In this document: piece after piece, positions 1-6,696 of the stretch
How the letters are laid out: every line of letters begins with the position of its first letter
Position numbering within the stretch: position 1 is the first letter of the stretch
From: Nitrososphaerota archaeon
GTDB lineage: Archaea; Thermoproteota; Nitrososphaeria; Nitrososphaerales; Nitrosopumilaceae
Assembly: GCA_030611185.1 (NCBI GenBank)
Contig: JAUWQG010000012.1
Span: 1-15,880, forward strand
DNA: 15,880 nucleotides
Direction of reading: 5' to 3'
Notes under the pieces: model-generated
The model's input: the letters and a program-made list of their open reading frames with translations, nothing else
Databases searched by the model: none
What the model was told of the DNA's origin: nothing
Program-made: the position numbers and the translations under genes

Positions 1-1
1 T

Positions 2-238
2 TTATCAATTATTAAGTCTTATAAAAACAAGACTTCCATTCCAATTCACATTTACAAACATGAACCTAATGGCATAGGAGCGAATTGGAATAATTGTGTT
101 GCACAAGCTAAAGGAGATTACATCAAGTTTTTATTTCAAGACGATGTTTTAAAACCCAATTGCATTTCAAAAATGATGGAAATGGCTCTTGCTAATCCAA
201 AAGTGGGTTTAGTGTATTGTAAGCGTGAGTTTATATAT
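2..238 (+). other. Fragment of a family-2 glycosyltransferase at the left edge
   Basis: The translation from base 2 contains NGIGANWNNC, then AKGDYIKFLFQDDVLKP, then NPKVGLVYC. This is the usual layout of a GT-A family 2 glycosyltransferase around its metal- and nucleotide-binding acidic motif; here it is QDD, encoded near 137-145. The segment stops resembling a glycosyltransferase at about FIY (230-238), and the next residues belong to Rrp4. Its start lies outside the window and its C-terminal half is absent. Nothing else in the exosome operon relates to sugar transfer, so an assembly chimera is the simplest reading. Confidence 0.75.
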
Positions 239-613
239 ACTGAATTAACTTCAAAATTAAAGACAGGTGATTTAGTGGCAGCTAGAATTGCAAATTCTGA
301 TAGAACTCGCGATCCATTAATTACTATAGCTGATAGAGATCTTGGAAAAATAGATTCAGGAGTCTTGGTAAAAATCTCTCCCAGTAAAGTTCCAAGATTA
401 ATAGGAAAAAAAGGATCTATGATTCAGACTATTGAAAATGCAACTAATGCTGCAATCACAATAGGTCAAAATGGGTGGGTAGTAGTTTCATGTGAAAATC
501 CCGAGGGATTATTAAAGGCTAAAAAAGCGATACAAATGGTCAATGAGCACGCACACGTAGCAAATCTGACTGATCAAGTGAATGAAATGTTAGAATCAAA
601 AGGTGAATCATAA
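2..613 (+). CDS. rrp4: Exosome RNA-binding subunit Rrp4, C-terminal part, in frame with an unrelated N-terminal part
   Basis: The frame is open from the left window edge to TAA at 611-613. From about base 241 it is archaeal Rrp4, the cap subunit that binds RNA above the Rrp41/Rrp42 ring of the exosome. Visible are the end of the S1 domain (KTGDLVAARI, then RTRDPL) and a KH domain with the GxxG-type loop LIGKKGSMI. The Rrp4 N-terminal domain and the first half of S1 are missing. In their place is a glycosyltransferase-like segment (see the 2-238 entry). An internal ATG at 173 lies inside that foreign segment, so it is not a natural Rrp4 start. The gene ends in a TAATG overlap with rrp41, as expected for an exosome operon. 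The Rrp4 part is secure; whether the fused ORF exists in a cell is doubtful. Confidence 0.85.
   Translation, partial: LSIIKSYKNKTSIPIHIYKHEPNGIGANWNNCVAQAKGDYIKFLFQDDVLKPNCISKMMEMALANPKVGLVYCKREFIYTELTSKLKTGDLVAARIANSDRTRDPLITIADRDLGKIDSGVLVKISPSKVPRLIGKKGSMIQTIENATNAAITIGQNGWVVVSCENPEGLLKAKKAIQMVNEHAHVANLTDQVNEMLESKGES
601..606 (+). promoter_or_regulatory. Ribosome binding site of rrp41
   Basis: AGGTGA lies six bases before the ATG at 613 and inside the last codons of rrp4. It fits the anti-Shine-Dalgarno sequence of archaeal 16S rRNA and supports the ATG that overlaps the rrp4 stop codon. Confidence 0.6.
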
Positions 614-1350
614 TGGGTGGACGAGATAGTACTATGGTATTGTTAGATGAAAACGGTATTCGTTGTGATGGTAGAAAAATTGATGAACCAAGAAAAATAA
701 TGATTAAAGCAGGTGGTTTGAAAAATGCAGATGGCTCAGCATATATTGAATTTGGAGACAACAAAATTCTTGTTGGTGTTTATGGACCACGAGACGTTCA
801 TCCAAAACACATGTCTAATACTGATACTGGAATTTTAAGAGTAAGATATCATATGGAACCATTCTCAGTAAGTGAAAGGAAAAATCCAGCTCCATCTAGA
901 AGAGAAATTGAAATTTCAAAGGTAATCAAAGAAGCATTATTGCCTGCAGTTATTTTGGATAAATTTCCAAGAACTGCAGTAGATGTTTTCATCGAAATTC
1001 TTCAAGCAGACGGCGGAACTCGCTGTGCTGCCCTAGCTGCTGCGTCTGTTGCCTTAGCTGATGCAGGTATTCCTATGAGGGATATGGTTGCCTCTTGTGC
1101 TGCTGGAAAAGTTGCTGATACTATTATTCTTGATGTAAATAATGAAGAAGATCAAGCTGGTCAAGCTGATATGCCAATTGGCTACATGCCAAATCTTGAC
1201 AAAATTACACTTTTACAATTAGATGGAGTCCTTAATCCTGAAGAATTTAAGAAATGTGTTGAAACAGGAATTGCAGGATGTAAGATAGTTTATGAACTCC
1301 AAAAGAAAGCTCTGCAGGAAAAATACTTTCAAAATGGAGGCGACCAATAA
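613..1350 (+). CDS. rrp41: Exosome catalytic subunit Rrp41 (RNase PH family)
   Basis: Rrp41 carries the phosphorolytic 3'-5' RNA degradation and tailing site of the archaeal exosome and pairs with Rrp42 in a hexameric ring. The 245-residue length is normal. The RNase PH fold is seen from RCDGRKIDEPR (17-27) through SRREIE (95-100, phosphate/RNA-binding arginines) and LQADGGTRCAALAAASVAL (130-148). Acidic residues D180 and D186 have the same six-residue spacing as the catalytic pair known from Sulfolobus Rrp41, so the subunit looks active. ATG 613 overlaps the rrp4 stop by one base and has a ribosome binding site; ATG 634 is a possible later start. rrp42 follows with no gap. Confidence 0.95.
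   Translation: MGGRDSTMVLLDENGIRCDGRKIDEPRKIMIKAGGLKNADGSAYIEFGDNKILVGVYGPRDVHPKHMSNTDTGILRVRYHMEPFSVSERKNPAPSRREIEISKVIKEALLPAVILDKFPRTAVDVFIEILQADGGTRCAALAAASVALADAGIPMRDMVASCAAGKVADTIILDVNNEEDQAGQADMPIGYMPNLDKITLLQLDGVLNPEEFKKCVETGIAGCKIVYELQKKALQEKYFQNGGDQ
1336..1340 (+). promoter_or_regulatory. Ribosome binding site of rrp42
   Basis: GGAGG lies ten bases before the ATG at 1351, within the last codons of rrp41. It is the strongest Shine-Dalgarno match in this operon and indicates translation from a polycistronic message. Confidence 0.7.
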
Positions 1351-2166
1351 ATGGCACAGCGTAGTGTTATAGACGATCTAAAAAAATCACAAATTTTAGA
1401 ATTATTGGCACAGGGAAAAAGAATTGATGGTAGAGCATTAGATGAGCCAAGAAAATTATCCATTGAGGTAAATGCAATTCCTAAAGCAAATGGCTCTGCT
1501 CGAGTTAGACTTGGTGATACTGAAACAATATGTGGAGTAAAAATTCAACCTGATAGGCCTTTTCCAGACATGGGTGATAAGGGAATTTTCATTTGTACCG
1601 CAGAACTTTTACCTTTATCTCACCCAAGTGTTGAAACTGGTCCTCCTAACCCAGATGTTATTGAATTAGCCAGAGTGGTGGATAGAGGTGTTAGAGAAAG
1701 TCATATGGTTGATGTATCTGAATTGGTAATTCAGAAAAACAAATCTGTTGTAGGTGTTTTTGCTGATATTGTCGTTGTAGATTATGATGGAAATCTTTTT
1801 GATGCATGCTCTTATGCTGCAACAGCAGCTCTTCTTACTTCAAAAATGCCAAAATGGGAGATGAAAGATGACCTCCCAACACTTGTAGAGGGTGCAGAAT
1901 CTGATTTACCAACAAGCACTATTCCAGTGTCAGTAACAATGGCAAAAATTGGAGATTATATTGTAGTTGATCCAGACGGCGATGAATGGGCAAGCATGGA
2001 TTGCAGAGTTACAATTACTACTGACTCTGATGGTAACATAGTTGCGATGCAAAAAGGTGGTCATGATGGATTTACACTTGATGAGATTATCAAATGTGGA
2101 GAACTTTCAATTAAAACTGGCGCTCAAATTCGAGAAACTTTAAAACAAGCAGCAAAAGGCAGTTAA
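1351..2166 (+). CDS. rrp42: Exosome non-catalytic subunit Rrp42 (RNase PH family)
   Basis: Rrp42 is the structural partner of Rrp41 in the exosome ring and helps bind RNA. The 271-residue product has the family's N-terminal helix, then KRIDGRALDEPRKLSIE (about 23-39), TETICGVKI (about 57-65), and the conserved ELLPLSHPSVETGPPNPD region (about 84-101) followed by LARVVDRGVRES. The D-x5-D catalytic pair of Rrp41 is not conserved in the matching region (VVDPDGDEWASMDCR), as expected for Rrp42. It starts directly after the rrp41 stop and precedes the L37Ae gene by four bases. Confidence 0.95.
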   Translation: MAQRSVIDDLKKSQILELLAQGKRIDGRALDEPRKLSIEVNAIPKANGSARVRLGDTETICGVKIQPDRPFPDMGDKGIFICTAELLPLSHPSVETGPPNPDVIELARVVDRGVRESHMVDVSELVIQKNKSVVGVFADIVVVDYDGNLFDACSYAATAALLTSKMPKWEMKDDLPTLVEGAESDLPTSTIPVSVTMAKIGDYIVVDPDGDEWASMDCRVTITTDSDGNIVAMQKGGHDGFTLDEIIKCGELSIKTGAQIRETLKQAAKGS

Positions 2167-2170
2167 TAAA

Positions 2171-2380
2171 ATGGCCAAGAAAAAATCTCTAAAAGGATTA
2201 GGAGCAAGATATGGAATTAAACTTAGAAAGCAATATACAAAAATCCATCTGCAACTAAAAGAAAAGAGGACATGTCCTGATTGCGGCTCTAAGCAATTTG
2301 GTAGAGATGCTGTAGGTATTTGGTCTTGTAAAAAATGTAGCTTCAAAGTCGCCGGAACAGCATATGACGTTAAACTTTAG
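2171..2380 (+). CDS. rpl37ae: Ribosomal protein L37Ae (eL43)
   Basis: A 69-residue basic protein of the large ribosomal subunit with a zinc ribbon: CPDC at 35-38 and CKKC at 53-56. The basic N-terminus, LGARYGIKLRKQ, and the ending AGTAYDVKL are typical of eL43. In many archaea this gene follows rrp42 and precedes rpoP and pcc1. Here the downstream pcc1-like gene starts 17 bases inside this one, leaving no room for rpoP. Confidence 0.95.
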   Translation: MAKKKSLKGLGARYGIKLRKQYTKIHLQLKEKRTCPDCGSKQFGRDAVGIWSCKKCSFKVAGTAYDVKL

Positions 2381-2612
2381 TGCAAAAATTACTGTTGATG
2401 CTAAAGAGAAAACAAAGTCAATTTTTGATTCAATAAACACAGATAACAAATTCTATCCAGAAAATCCTACAAATACAAAAATGAAATTTACAAATAAAAT
2501 TCTAATATCTATTGAATCTGACCACATTCCACATCTTAGAGCCAATCTCAATTCCAGCTTGCGATTAATTCAAGCAAGCTATGATGCCATCGAGTCTGTT
2601 AATGATTCATAA
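2364..2612 (+). CDS. pcc1: KEOPS complex subunit Pcc1-like protein
   Basis: An 82-residue protein matching Pcc1, the dimerising subunit of the KEOPS complex that makes the t6A modification of tRNA. The diagnostic part is the C-terminal half: KILISIESDHIPHLRANLNS followed by SLRLIQASYDAIE, corresponding to the Pcc1 strand and the helix with the LRA-LNS motif. The start ATG at 2364 overlaps the end of rpl37ae by 17 bases in another frame, which implies coupled translation. The position between L37Ae and prefoldin beta matches the classic archaeal exosome super-operon. Assignment is by motif and context. Confidence 0.8.
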   Translation: MTLNFSAKITVDAKEKTKSIFDSINTDNKFYPENPTNTKMKFTNKILISIESDHIPHLRANLNSSLRLIQASYDAIESVNDS

Positions 2613-2680
2613 TTTTTGACCAGTAATTTTAGAAATTTTTCAAAAAGATATTATTCAAAAGAGATTAAGAAAAATACATC

Positions 2681-3340
2681 ATGAAAGAATTCAATCATAT
2701 TCCTGTAAATTTTACCCAATCAGAACTCATTGAAAAAGATGAGGGACACTACTACCAAACCCCAAGCGGTGTAGTTTATCCATCTATAACAACAATGCTG
2801 CAAAAAACTCAGAGTCAGGAAAAACAACAAAGCTTGCAAAATTGGAGAGAACGAGAAATTGCTGCAGACTACATTACTCAGCAGGCAGCTGTTGTGGGTT
2901 CTGAAACCCACAAATTAATTGAAAATTATCTAAATGGTGAAGAAATTCTTGAGAAATTTAGACTCTTATCTGAAGCTCATTTTAACAATCTACTTCCATT
3001 CGTAGATAAAATTAATGATATTCATGGTATTGAATTAAGGCTATACAGTGACAAAATGAAATTAGCTGGAACTTCTGATTGTATTGCAACCTATGATGGA
3101 AAATTATCTATTATTGATTATAAGACCAAACGAAGCAATCAGAGAGAAGAATGGCTAACAGATCATTTTATTCAGGCCACTTCATATGGTGTTATGTTTA
3201 AGGAACTTACTGGGATAAAGGTGGAACAAGTTGTAATTCTTGTTTCAAGTGAAAAAAACACTCGCATGGAATTTATGAAAAACACTGATGATTATCTGGA
3301 TTTACTTGAGCAACGAATCGCTCAATTTTATTCCAAATAA
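2681..3340 (+). CDS. PD-(D/E)XK exonuclease, RecB/MGME1-like
   Basis: A 219-residue protein with the core of a RecB-type nuclease. After an N-terminal YPSITTML segment (33-40), as in MGME1-like and phage exonucleases, come GSETHKLIE with H77, LAGTSD with D133, IIDYKTK with D146 and K148, and QATSYG with Q165 and Y169. Together these form the metal-binding site and the trailing Q-Y helix of the fold. It probably digests single-stranded or damaged DNA ends; the substrate cannot be read from sequence. It has no fused helicase. It sits between pcc1 and the prefoldin gene, with its own 68-base upstream gap, an unusual place for a nuclease in this operon. Confidence 0.8.
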   Translation: MKEFNHIPVNFTQSELIEKDEGHYYQTPSGVVYPSITTMLQKTQSQEKQQSLQNWREREIAADYITQQAAVVGSETHKLIENYLNGEEILEKFRLLSEAHFNNLLPFVDKINDIHGIELRLYSDKMKLAGTSDCIATYDGKLSIIDYKTKRSNQREEWLTDHFIQATSYGVMFKELTGIKVEQVVILVSSEKNTRMEFMKNTDDYLDLLEQRIAQFYSK

Positions 3341-3362
3341 GCAATTTTACATCCGGTAAAGA

Positions 3363-3368
3363 TATAAT
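3363..3368 (+). promoter_or_regulatory. TATA box of the prefoldin beta gene
   Basis: TATAAT is centred about 26 bases before the ATG at 3392, the spacing expected for an archaeal leaderless transcript. No Shine-Dalgarno sequence is present. Confidence 0.5.
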
Positions 3369-3391
3369 GAAATTTAAATCTCTCAAATAAC

Positions 3392-3802
3392 ATGTCAGCT
3401 GGACAAATGCCCCCATGGCTTCAGGAACAATTAATGAAAATGCAACAGTCTCAACAAAATCTTCAAGCTATAATGCAACAAAAGCAACAAATTGAAATGG
3501 AGAAAATTGAGACTGAGAAATCCCTTGAAGAACTAAAAAAGGCATCAGATGATGATATGGTGTATAAACACGCTGGATCTATTTTGATAAAATCTACAAA
3601 AAAAGAACTGATAGATGAACTTGAAGAAAGAAAAGAGCTTACTAAAACTCGCTCCACCGTTCTTGGAAAACAAGAAAATCGACTTAAAGAGACTCTAAAG
3701 GAACAAGAGGCAAAAATTACAGAAATGATGAAAAGTGGAACTCCTTCTGGAGGAGCAACAATGTCAGAAGGAAGCTCACCTGCAGATAACCCTAGAAATT
3801 AA
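3392..3802 (+). CDS. pfdB: Prefoldin beta subunit
   Basis: A 136-residue chaperone subunit that forms the jellyfish-shaped prefoldin hexamer with the alpha subunit and passes unfolded proteins to the thermosome. The N-terminal helix is rich in Q, M and E (PPWLQEQLMKMQQSQQNLQA), followed by the central beta-hairpin region DDMVYKHAGSILIKST (about 54-69) and a second long helix (ELIDELEERKELTKTRST onward). This coiled coil-hairpin-coiled coil order is diagnostic. The last 25 residues are a low-complexity Gly/Ser/Pro tail. It is the last member of the exosome-KEOPS cluster here. Confidence 0.93.
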   Translation: MSAGQMPPWLQEQLMKMQQSQQNLQAIMQQKQQIEMEKIETEKSLEELKKASDDDMVYKHAGSILIKSTKKELIDELEERKELTKTRSTVLGKQENRLKETLKEQEAKITEMMKSGTPSGGATMSEGSSPADNPRN

Positions 3803-3824
3803 TAATTGAATAATTTCAAATTAG

Positions 3825-3830
3825 ATATTA
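3825..3830 (+). promoter_or_regulatory. TATA-like box of the XPF gene
   Basis: ATATTA is centred about 25 bases before GTG 3853, which favours that codon over TTG 3850 as the start of a leaderless message. Confidence 0.35.
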
Positions 3831-3852
3831 ACAATTACTGGAATTAGATTTG

Positions 3853-4539
3853 GTGAAACTAGAAAATTTAAGAATAGTTGTAGACGAGCGAGAGAGAAAA
3901 AGTGGAATACCTGATCTTCTCAAATCAATAGGTCTGAACGTTGAAATGAAAACTCTTCTAATAGGTGATTATATTGTAGCTCCTGAAACTATAGTGGAAA
4001 GAAAAAGTATCAGAGATTTACTGTCTTCTATTTTTGATGGTAGATTGTTTGATCAATGCACGAGACTAAAGGAGAATTTTAAATTTCCTGTAGTTCTAAT
4101 GGAAGGAAACGTTGATGAAATTGAAGAGATTGCTGAAAATCCTCTAGTATTCTATGGTGCTTTATCCACTGTAGTCATTGATTTTAAAATTCCAGTTATT
4201 CCTACTCCTAACGCCGCTCATACTGCAAAATTACTTTTATCTATGTGTTCAAGAAAAGAATCTCCAAAAGGTCCATTTTTAATAAAAATTAAAAAATCAA
4301 ATGATTTGGAAAAACAGCAACTCTCTTCTCTTTGCAGTCTTCCTGGAGTGGGGGAAAAATTTGCCATTCGAATGTTGGAAAAATTTGGTTCACCACTAAA
4401 GGCACTTAACGCTACTACGTCTGAACTTGCAAAAGTTGAGGGGCTAGGTGAAGCTCGTTCAAAAAAAATAAAGAAAATGCTAGAGTCTCAAAGTAAACTT
4501 CTGAAAAATTCAAATCAAAAAACATTACATGACTCGTGA
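3853..4539 (+). CDS. xpf: XPF/ERCC4-type structure-specific endonuclease
   Basis: A short archaeal XPF homologue without the helicase domain found in Hef, of the type known in Crenarchaeota and Thaumarchaeota. It would cut 3' flaps and branched DNA in repair or fork processing, normally as a dimer stimulated by PCNA. The ERCC4 nuclease motif is split into VVDERERKSG (about 9-18), GDY and VERKS (about 38-52). A tandem helix-hairpin-helix domain follows (LPGVGEKFAIRML and VEGLGEARSKKI, about 160-208). The tail NQKTLHDS resembles a PCNA-binding peptide but lacks the two aromatic residues. GTG 3853 is chosen over the adjacent TTG 3850 by TATA spacing. Confidence 0.92.
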   Translation: MKLENLRIVVDERERKSGIPDLLKSIGLNVEMKTLLIGDYIVAPETIVERKSIRDLLSSIFDGRLFDQCTRLKENFKFPVVLMEGNVDEIEEIAENPLVFYGALSTVVIDFKIPVIPTPNAAHTAKLLLSMCSRKESPKGPFLIKIKKSNDLEKQQLSSLCSLPGVGEKFAIRMLEKFGSPLKALNATTSELAKVEGLGEARSKKIKKMLESQSKLLKNSNQKTLHDS

Positions 4540-4573
4540 TACCATTAAATAAATTAAAAAATCTGAGTGATTA

Positions 4574-5332
4574 ATGCTAGTATCAGATGAATGGCTAAAA
4601 AATAATCTATCTGATCCCAACCTTGTCATTTTAGATACTAGACCAAAGACAATGTTTCTTTATGGTCACTTGCCTCAAGCCCAATCTTTAACAATAGAAC
4701 AAGTTATCAAAATTGATCAATATGGCTCAAATTTAGTTAATGACGAAGAAAAAATATCTTCTATTTTTGGTTCCCTTGGAATTGACAAGACAAAAACTGT
4801 AATTGTTGTTGGAGATTCTATGGATCCTTCTGCTGCCAGAATTGCATGGACTCTTCTATATCTTGGCCATGAAAATACTCATCTACTTGATGCAAACGTT
4901 TCTGAATTGCAGAAAAAAGGATTCGAGTTTACAAGAAAAATATCTTCTCCACAACATTTATCCTTTGATCCTAAAGTAATTTCTAAATTTAGGATAAAAT
5001 CTGAATCTCTACACGAAAATTTAAACAATTTTGTAATTTTAGATGCCAGAACACCTCAAGAATTTATGATGGGGCATTTGCCTAATTCTAAATTGATTCC
5101 ATTTACAGAAGGTATTAGTTATGACGGGAAATTATTTCAAGATAAAGATTTTTTAGAAAACCTTTTTTCTCAACAAAATATTTCCAAAGACTCTGAAATT
5201 GTTTGTTATTGCATGCATGGGCACAGAGCATCAAGTCTTTTCTTTCAGCTACTCATTGCAGGATATGATGAGGTAAAACTCTATGATGGCTCATTCGTTG
5301 AGTGGCACGGGAGAGGTTTTTCTCTTGAGTAA
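4574..5332 (+). CDS. Double-rhodanese sulfurtransferase
   Basis: A 252-residue protein with two rhodanese domains, transferring sulfane sulfur from thiosulfate or 3-mercaptopyruvate to an acceptor. The N-terminal domain (about 5-120) keeps ILDTRP and GHLPQAQ but has GDSMDPSAAR where a catalytic loop would be, so it is inactive. The C-terminal domain (about 145-250) has ILDARTPQEF and MMGHLP. Its catalytic loop is C213-MHGHR-AS. The ATG at 4574 is about 25 bases after an AT-rich box (4544-4553), consistent with a leaderless start. Its 3' end overlaps the opposite-strand NOB1 gene by 42 bases. The donor substrate cannot be fixed from the loop. Confidence 0.88.
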   Translation: MLVSDEWLKNNLSDPNLVILDTRPKTMFLYGHLPQAQSLTIEQVIKIDQYGSNLVNDEEKISSIFGSLGIDKTKTVIVVGDSMDPSAARIAWTLLYLGHENTHLLDANVSELQKKGFEFTRKISSPQHLSFDPKVISKFRIKSESLHENLNNFVILDARTPQEFMMGHLPNSKLIPFTEGISYDGKLFQDKDFLENLFSQQNISKDSEIVCYCMHGHRASSLFFQLLIAGYDEVKLYDGSFVEWHGRGFSLE

Positions 5333-5797
5333 TTTCCTCTTTAGAGGGGTTCCGCACATTGGACATTCTCTACCACTTTTATGATTAGATCTACAACCTG
5401 GACAATAATGTACCCATGTACCCACATCTTTGATGCCGCTAGTCATCACCGGTGAAATTTTTAACCCTATATTTTTTGCAACATTAGAAATTGCGAAATC
5501 ATCTGTAATTATTTGACCTTTAAGATCTAGGCATAAGGCAATAATTGACAAATCCTGTTTTGACAACTGTTGATAGTCTCCAGTATTTTTGGATGATTTA
5601 ATGGCTATTTTTATGGATTCTTCATCTGGTTCTCGAATTTTTAATCTATTAGTTTCCAATAACGTTTCTAACACTTCTTGATTTTTCTTGATGTGCTTTA
5701 TTTCATCATATACAAGAGAAGTTGTATAGTAATCATAAGAACTTCCAAATGGAATTCCGGCATAAAATGCACTTGCGTCTAAAATCCTAAAATCCAA
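5291..5797 (-). CDS. nob1: NOB1-like PIN-domain endoribonuclease with zinc ribbon
   Basis: A 168-residue homologue of Nob1, the nuclease that matures the 3' end of 16S rRNA in late small-subunit assembly. The N-terminal PIN domain shows ILDASAF with D7, YDEI with E32, SKQDLSIIAL with D82 and IITDDFAI with D99/D100, the acidic metal site of PIN nucleases. The C-terminal zinc ribbon has CPGC at 132-135 and CPMC at 145-148, followed by a basic tail. That combination separates Nob1 from VapC toxins, and there is no antitoxin nearby. The start ATG at 5797 overlaps the end of the NAD kinase gene by 11 bases, so the two are probably co-transcribed. Confidence 0.9.
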   Translation of the reverse strand: MDFRILDASAFYAGIPFGSSYDYYTTSLVYDEIKHIKKNQEVLETLLETNRLKIREPDEESIKIAIKSSKNTGDYQQLSKQDLSIIALCLDLKGQIITDDFAISNVAKNIGLKISPVMTSGIKDVGTWVHYCPGCRSNHKSGRECPMCGTPLKRKLLKRKTSPVPLNE

Positions 5798-6602
5798 GCT
5801 TGCTCATCTGTCTCAGCCCTCTTTTCTTTAATCTTACAAAGACCGCTGGTTTTTTGTATTTCTTAATAATTATTGGCTCTTCGTACCCTGCAGATTTTAC
5901 TACCTGTGCATCCATAACTATGCTGCAATCATGAGAAGATATTATTTCTATTTTTTCATCTGGCACAACAATTGATTCTAATCTATACACCGGAGCAACT
6001 GGTGTAATAATTAGCACATTGAGACTTTCGTGGAGTATGGGTCCACCTAATGAAAATGAATGACCTGTTGAGCCACTTGGAGTTGCAATGATTACTCCAT
6101 CCATTTTTTGCTTAACTGTATCGTTTTGAAATTTAATTTCAATTTCGGCTGTCTTTGTAAGATTTGTTCTGTTGATATAAATTTCATTTAAAGCAGGAGG
6201 AAATTCTTTGCCTCCGCAAGAGGCAACGACTCTTATCCTCTTATCTAAAAAGATATTATCTTTTAACATTTGATTTATTGCTTCATCTATTTCTTCAATG
6301 GTAATCTCGGCAAGTATTCCTCTGTTTCCTCCTACATTTATTGTAAGAATTGGGGTATCGTTGTCTAAATGTCTAAAAACTCTAAGAGTTGTTCCGTCAC
6401 CTCCAAGAGTTACCACCAAGTCTAATTTTTCTTTTTTTAATTCTTCAAGCGAATCTATCTTTTTGGCTCCTTCGACTTCAATTGGGGCTATGGTGTAAAC
6501 CTTGGATTTTTTTGCTAGAAATTTTTTTGCCACATTTTTAGCAGTTTCTTCAGATTCTTTTGAACCGACTTTGCTGACAATTGCAACTTTGGAAAGTTTC
6601 AA
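5787..6602 (-). CDS. nadK: NAD kinase
   Basis: ATP- or polyphosphate-dependent NAD kinase, producing NADP in the cytoplasm. The 271-residue length is normal. Motifs are GGDGTTLR (67-74), the nucleotide-binding GGDG signature, then NVGGNRGILAEI (89-100), ALNEIYINR (137-145), KMDGVIIATPSGSTGHSFSLGGPI (166-189) and ITPVAPV (199-205). The usual TPTGSTAYS is TPSGSTGHS here. The reading starts at TTG 6602; an ATG four bases upstream is out of frame and no in-frame ATG lies close by. It is divergent from the second sulfurtransferase gene, sharing a 94-base promoter region, and is followed by nob1. Confidence 0.93.
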   Translation of the reverse strand: MKLSKVAIVSKVGSKESEETAKNVAKKFLAKKSKVYTIAPIEVEGAKKIDSLEELKKEKLDLVVTLGGDGTTLRVFRHLDNDTPILTINVGGNRGILAEITIEEIDEAINQMLKDNIFLDKRIRVVASCGGKEFPPALNEIYINRTNLTKTAEIEIKFQNDTVKQKMDGVIIATPSGSTGHSFSLGGPILHESLNVLIITPVAPVYRLESIVVPDEKIEIISSHDCSIVMDAQVVKSAGYEEPIIIKKYKKPAVFVRLKKRGLRQMSKLGF

Positions 6603-6696
6603 GCATTTTTTCTGATTTTTATTTACTTAAAAATGATATTTTTCGTGTGACTTCTTGGAAAAACAATTAAGTATGAAACAAAATACATGAAATAAT

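Noticed and set aside
5291..5797. PIN-domain protein as a VapC toxin.
   Set aside because: The C-terminal zinc ribbon, the length and the lack of a neighbouring antitoxin gene fit NOB1 instead.
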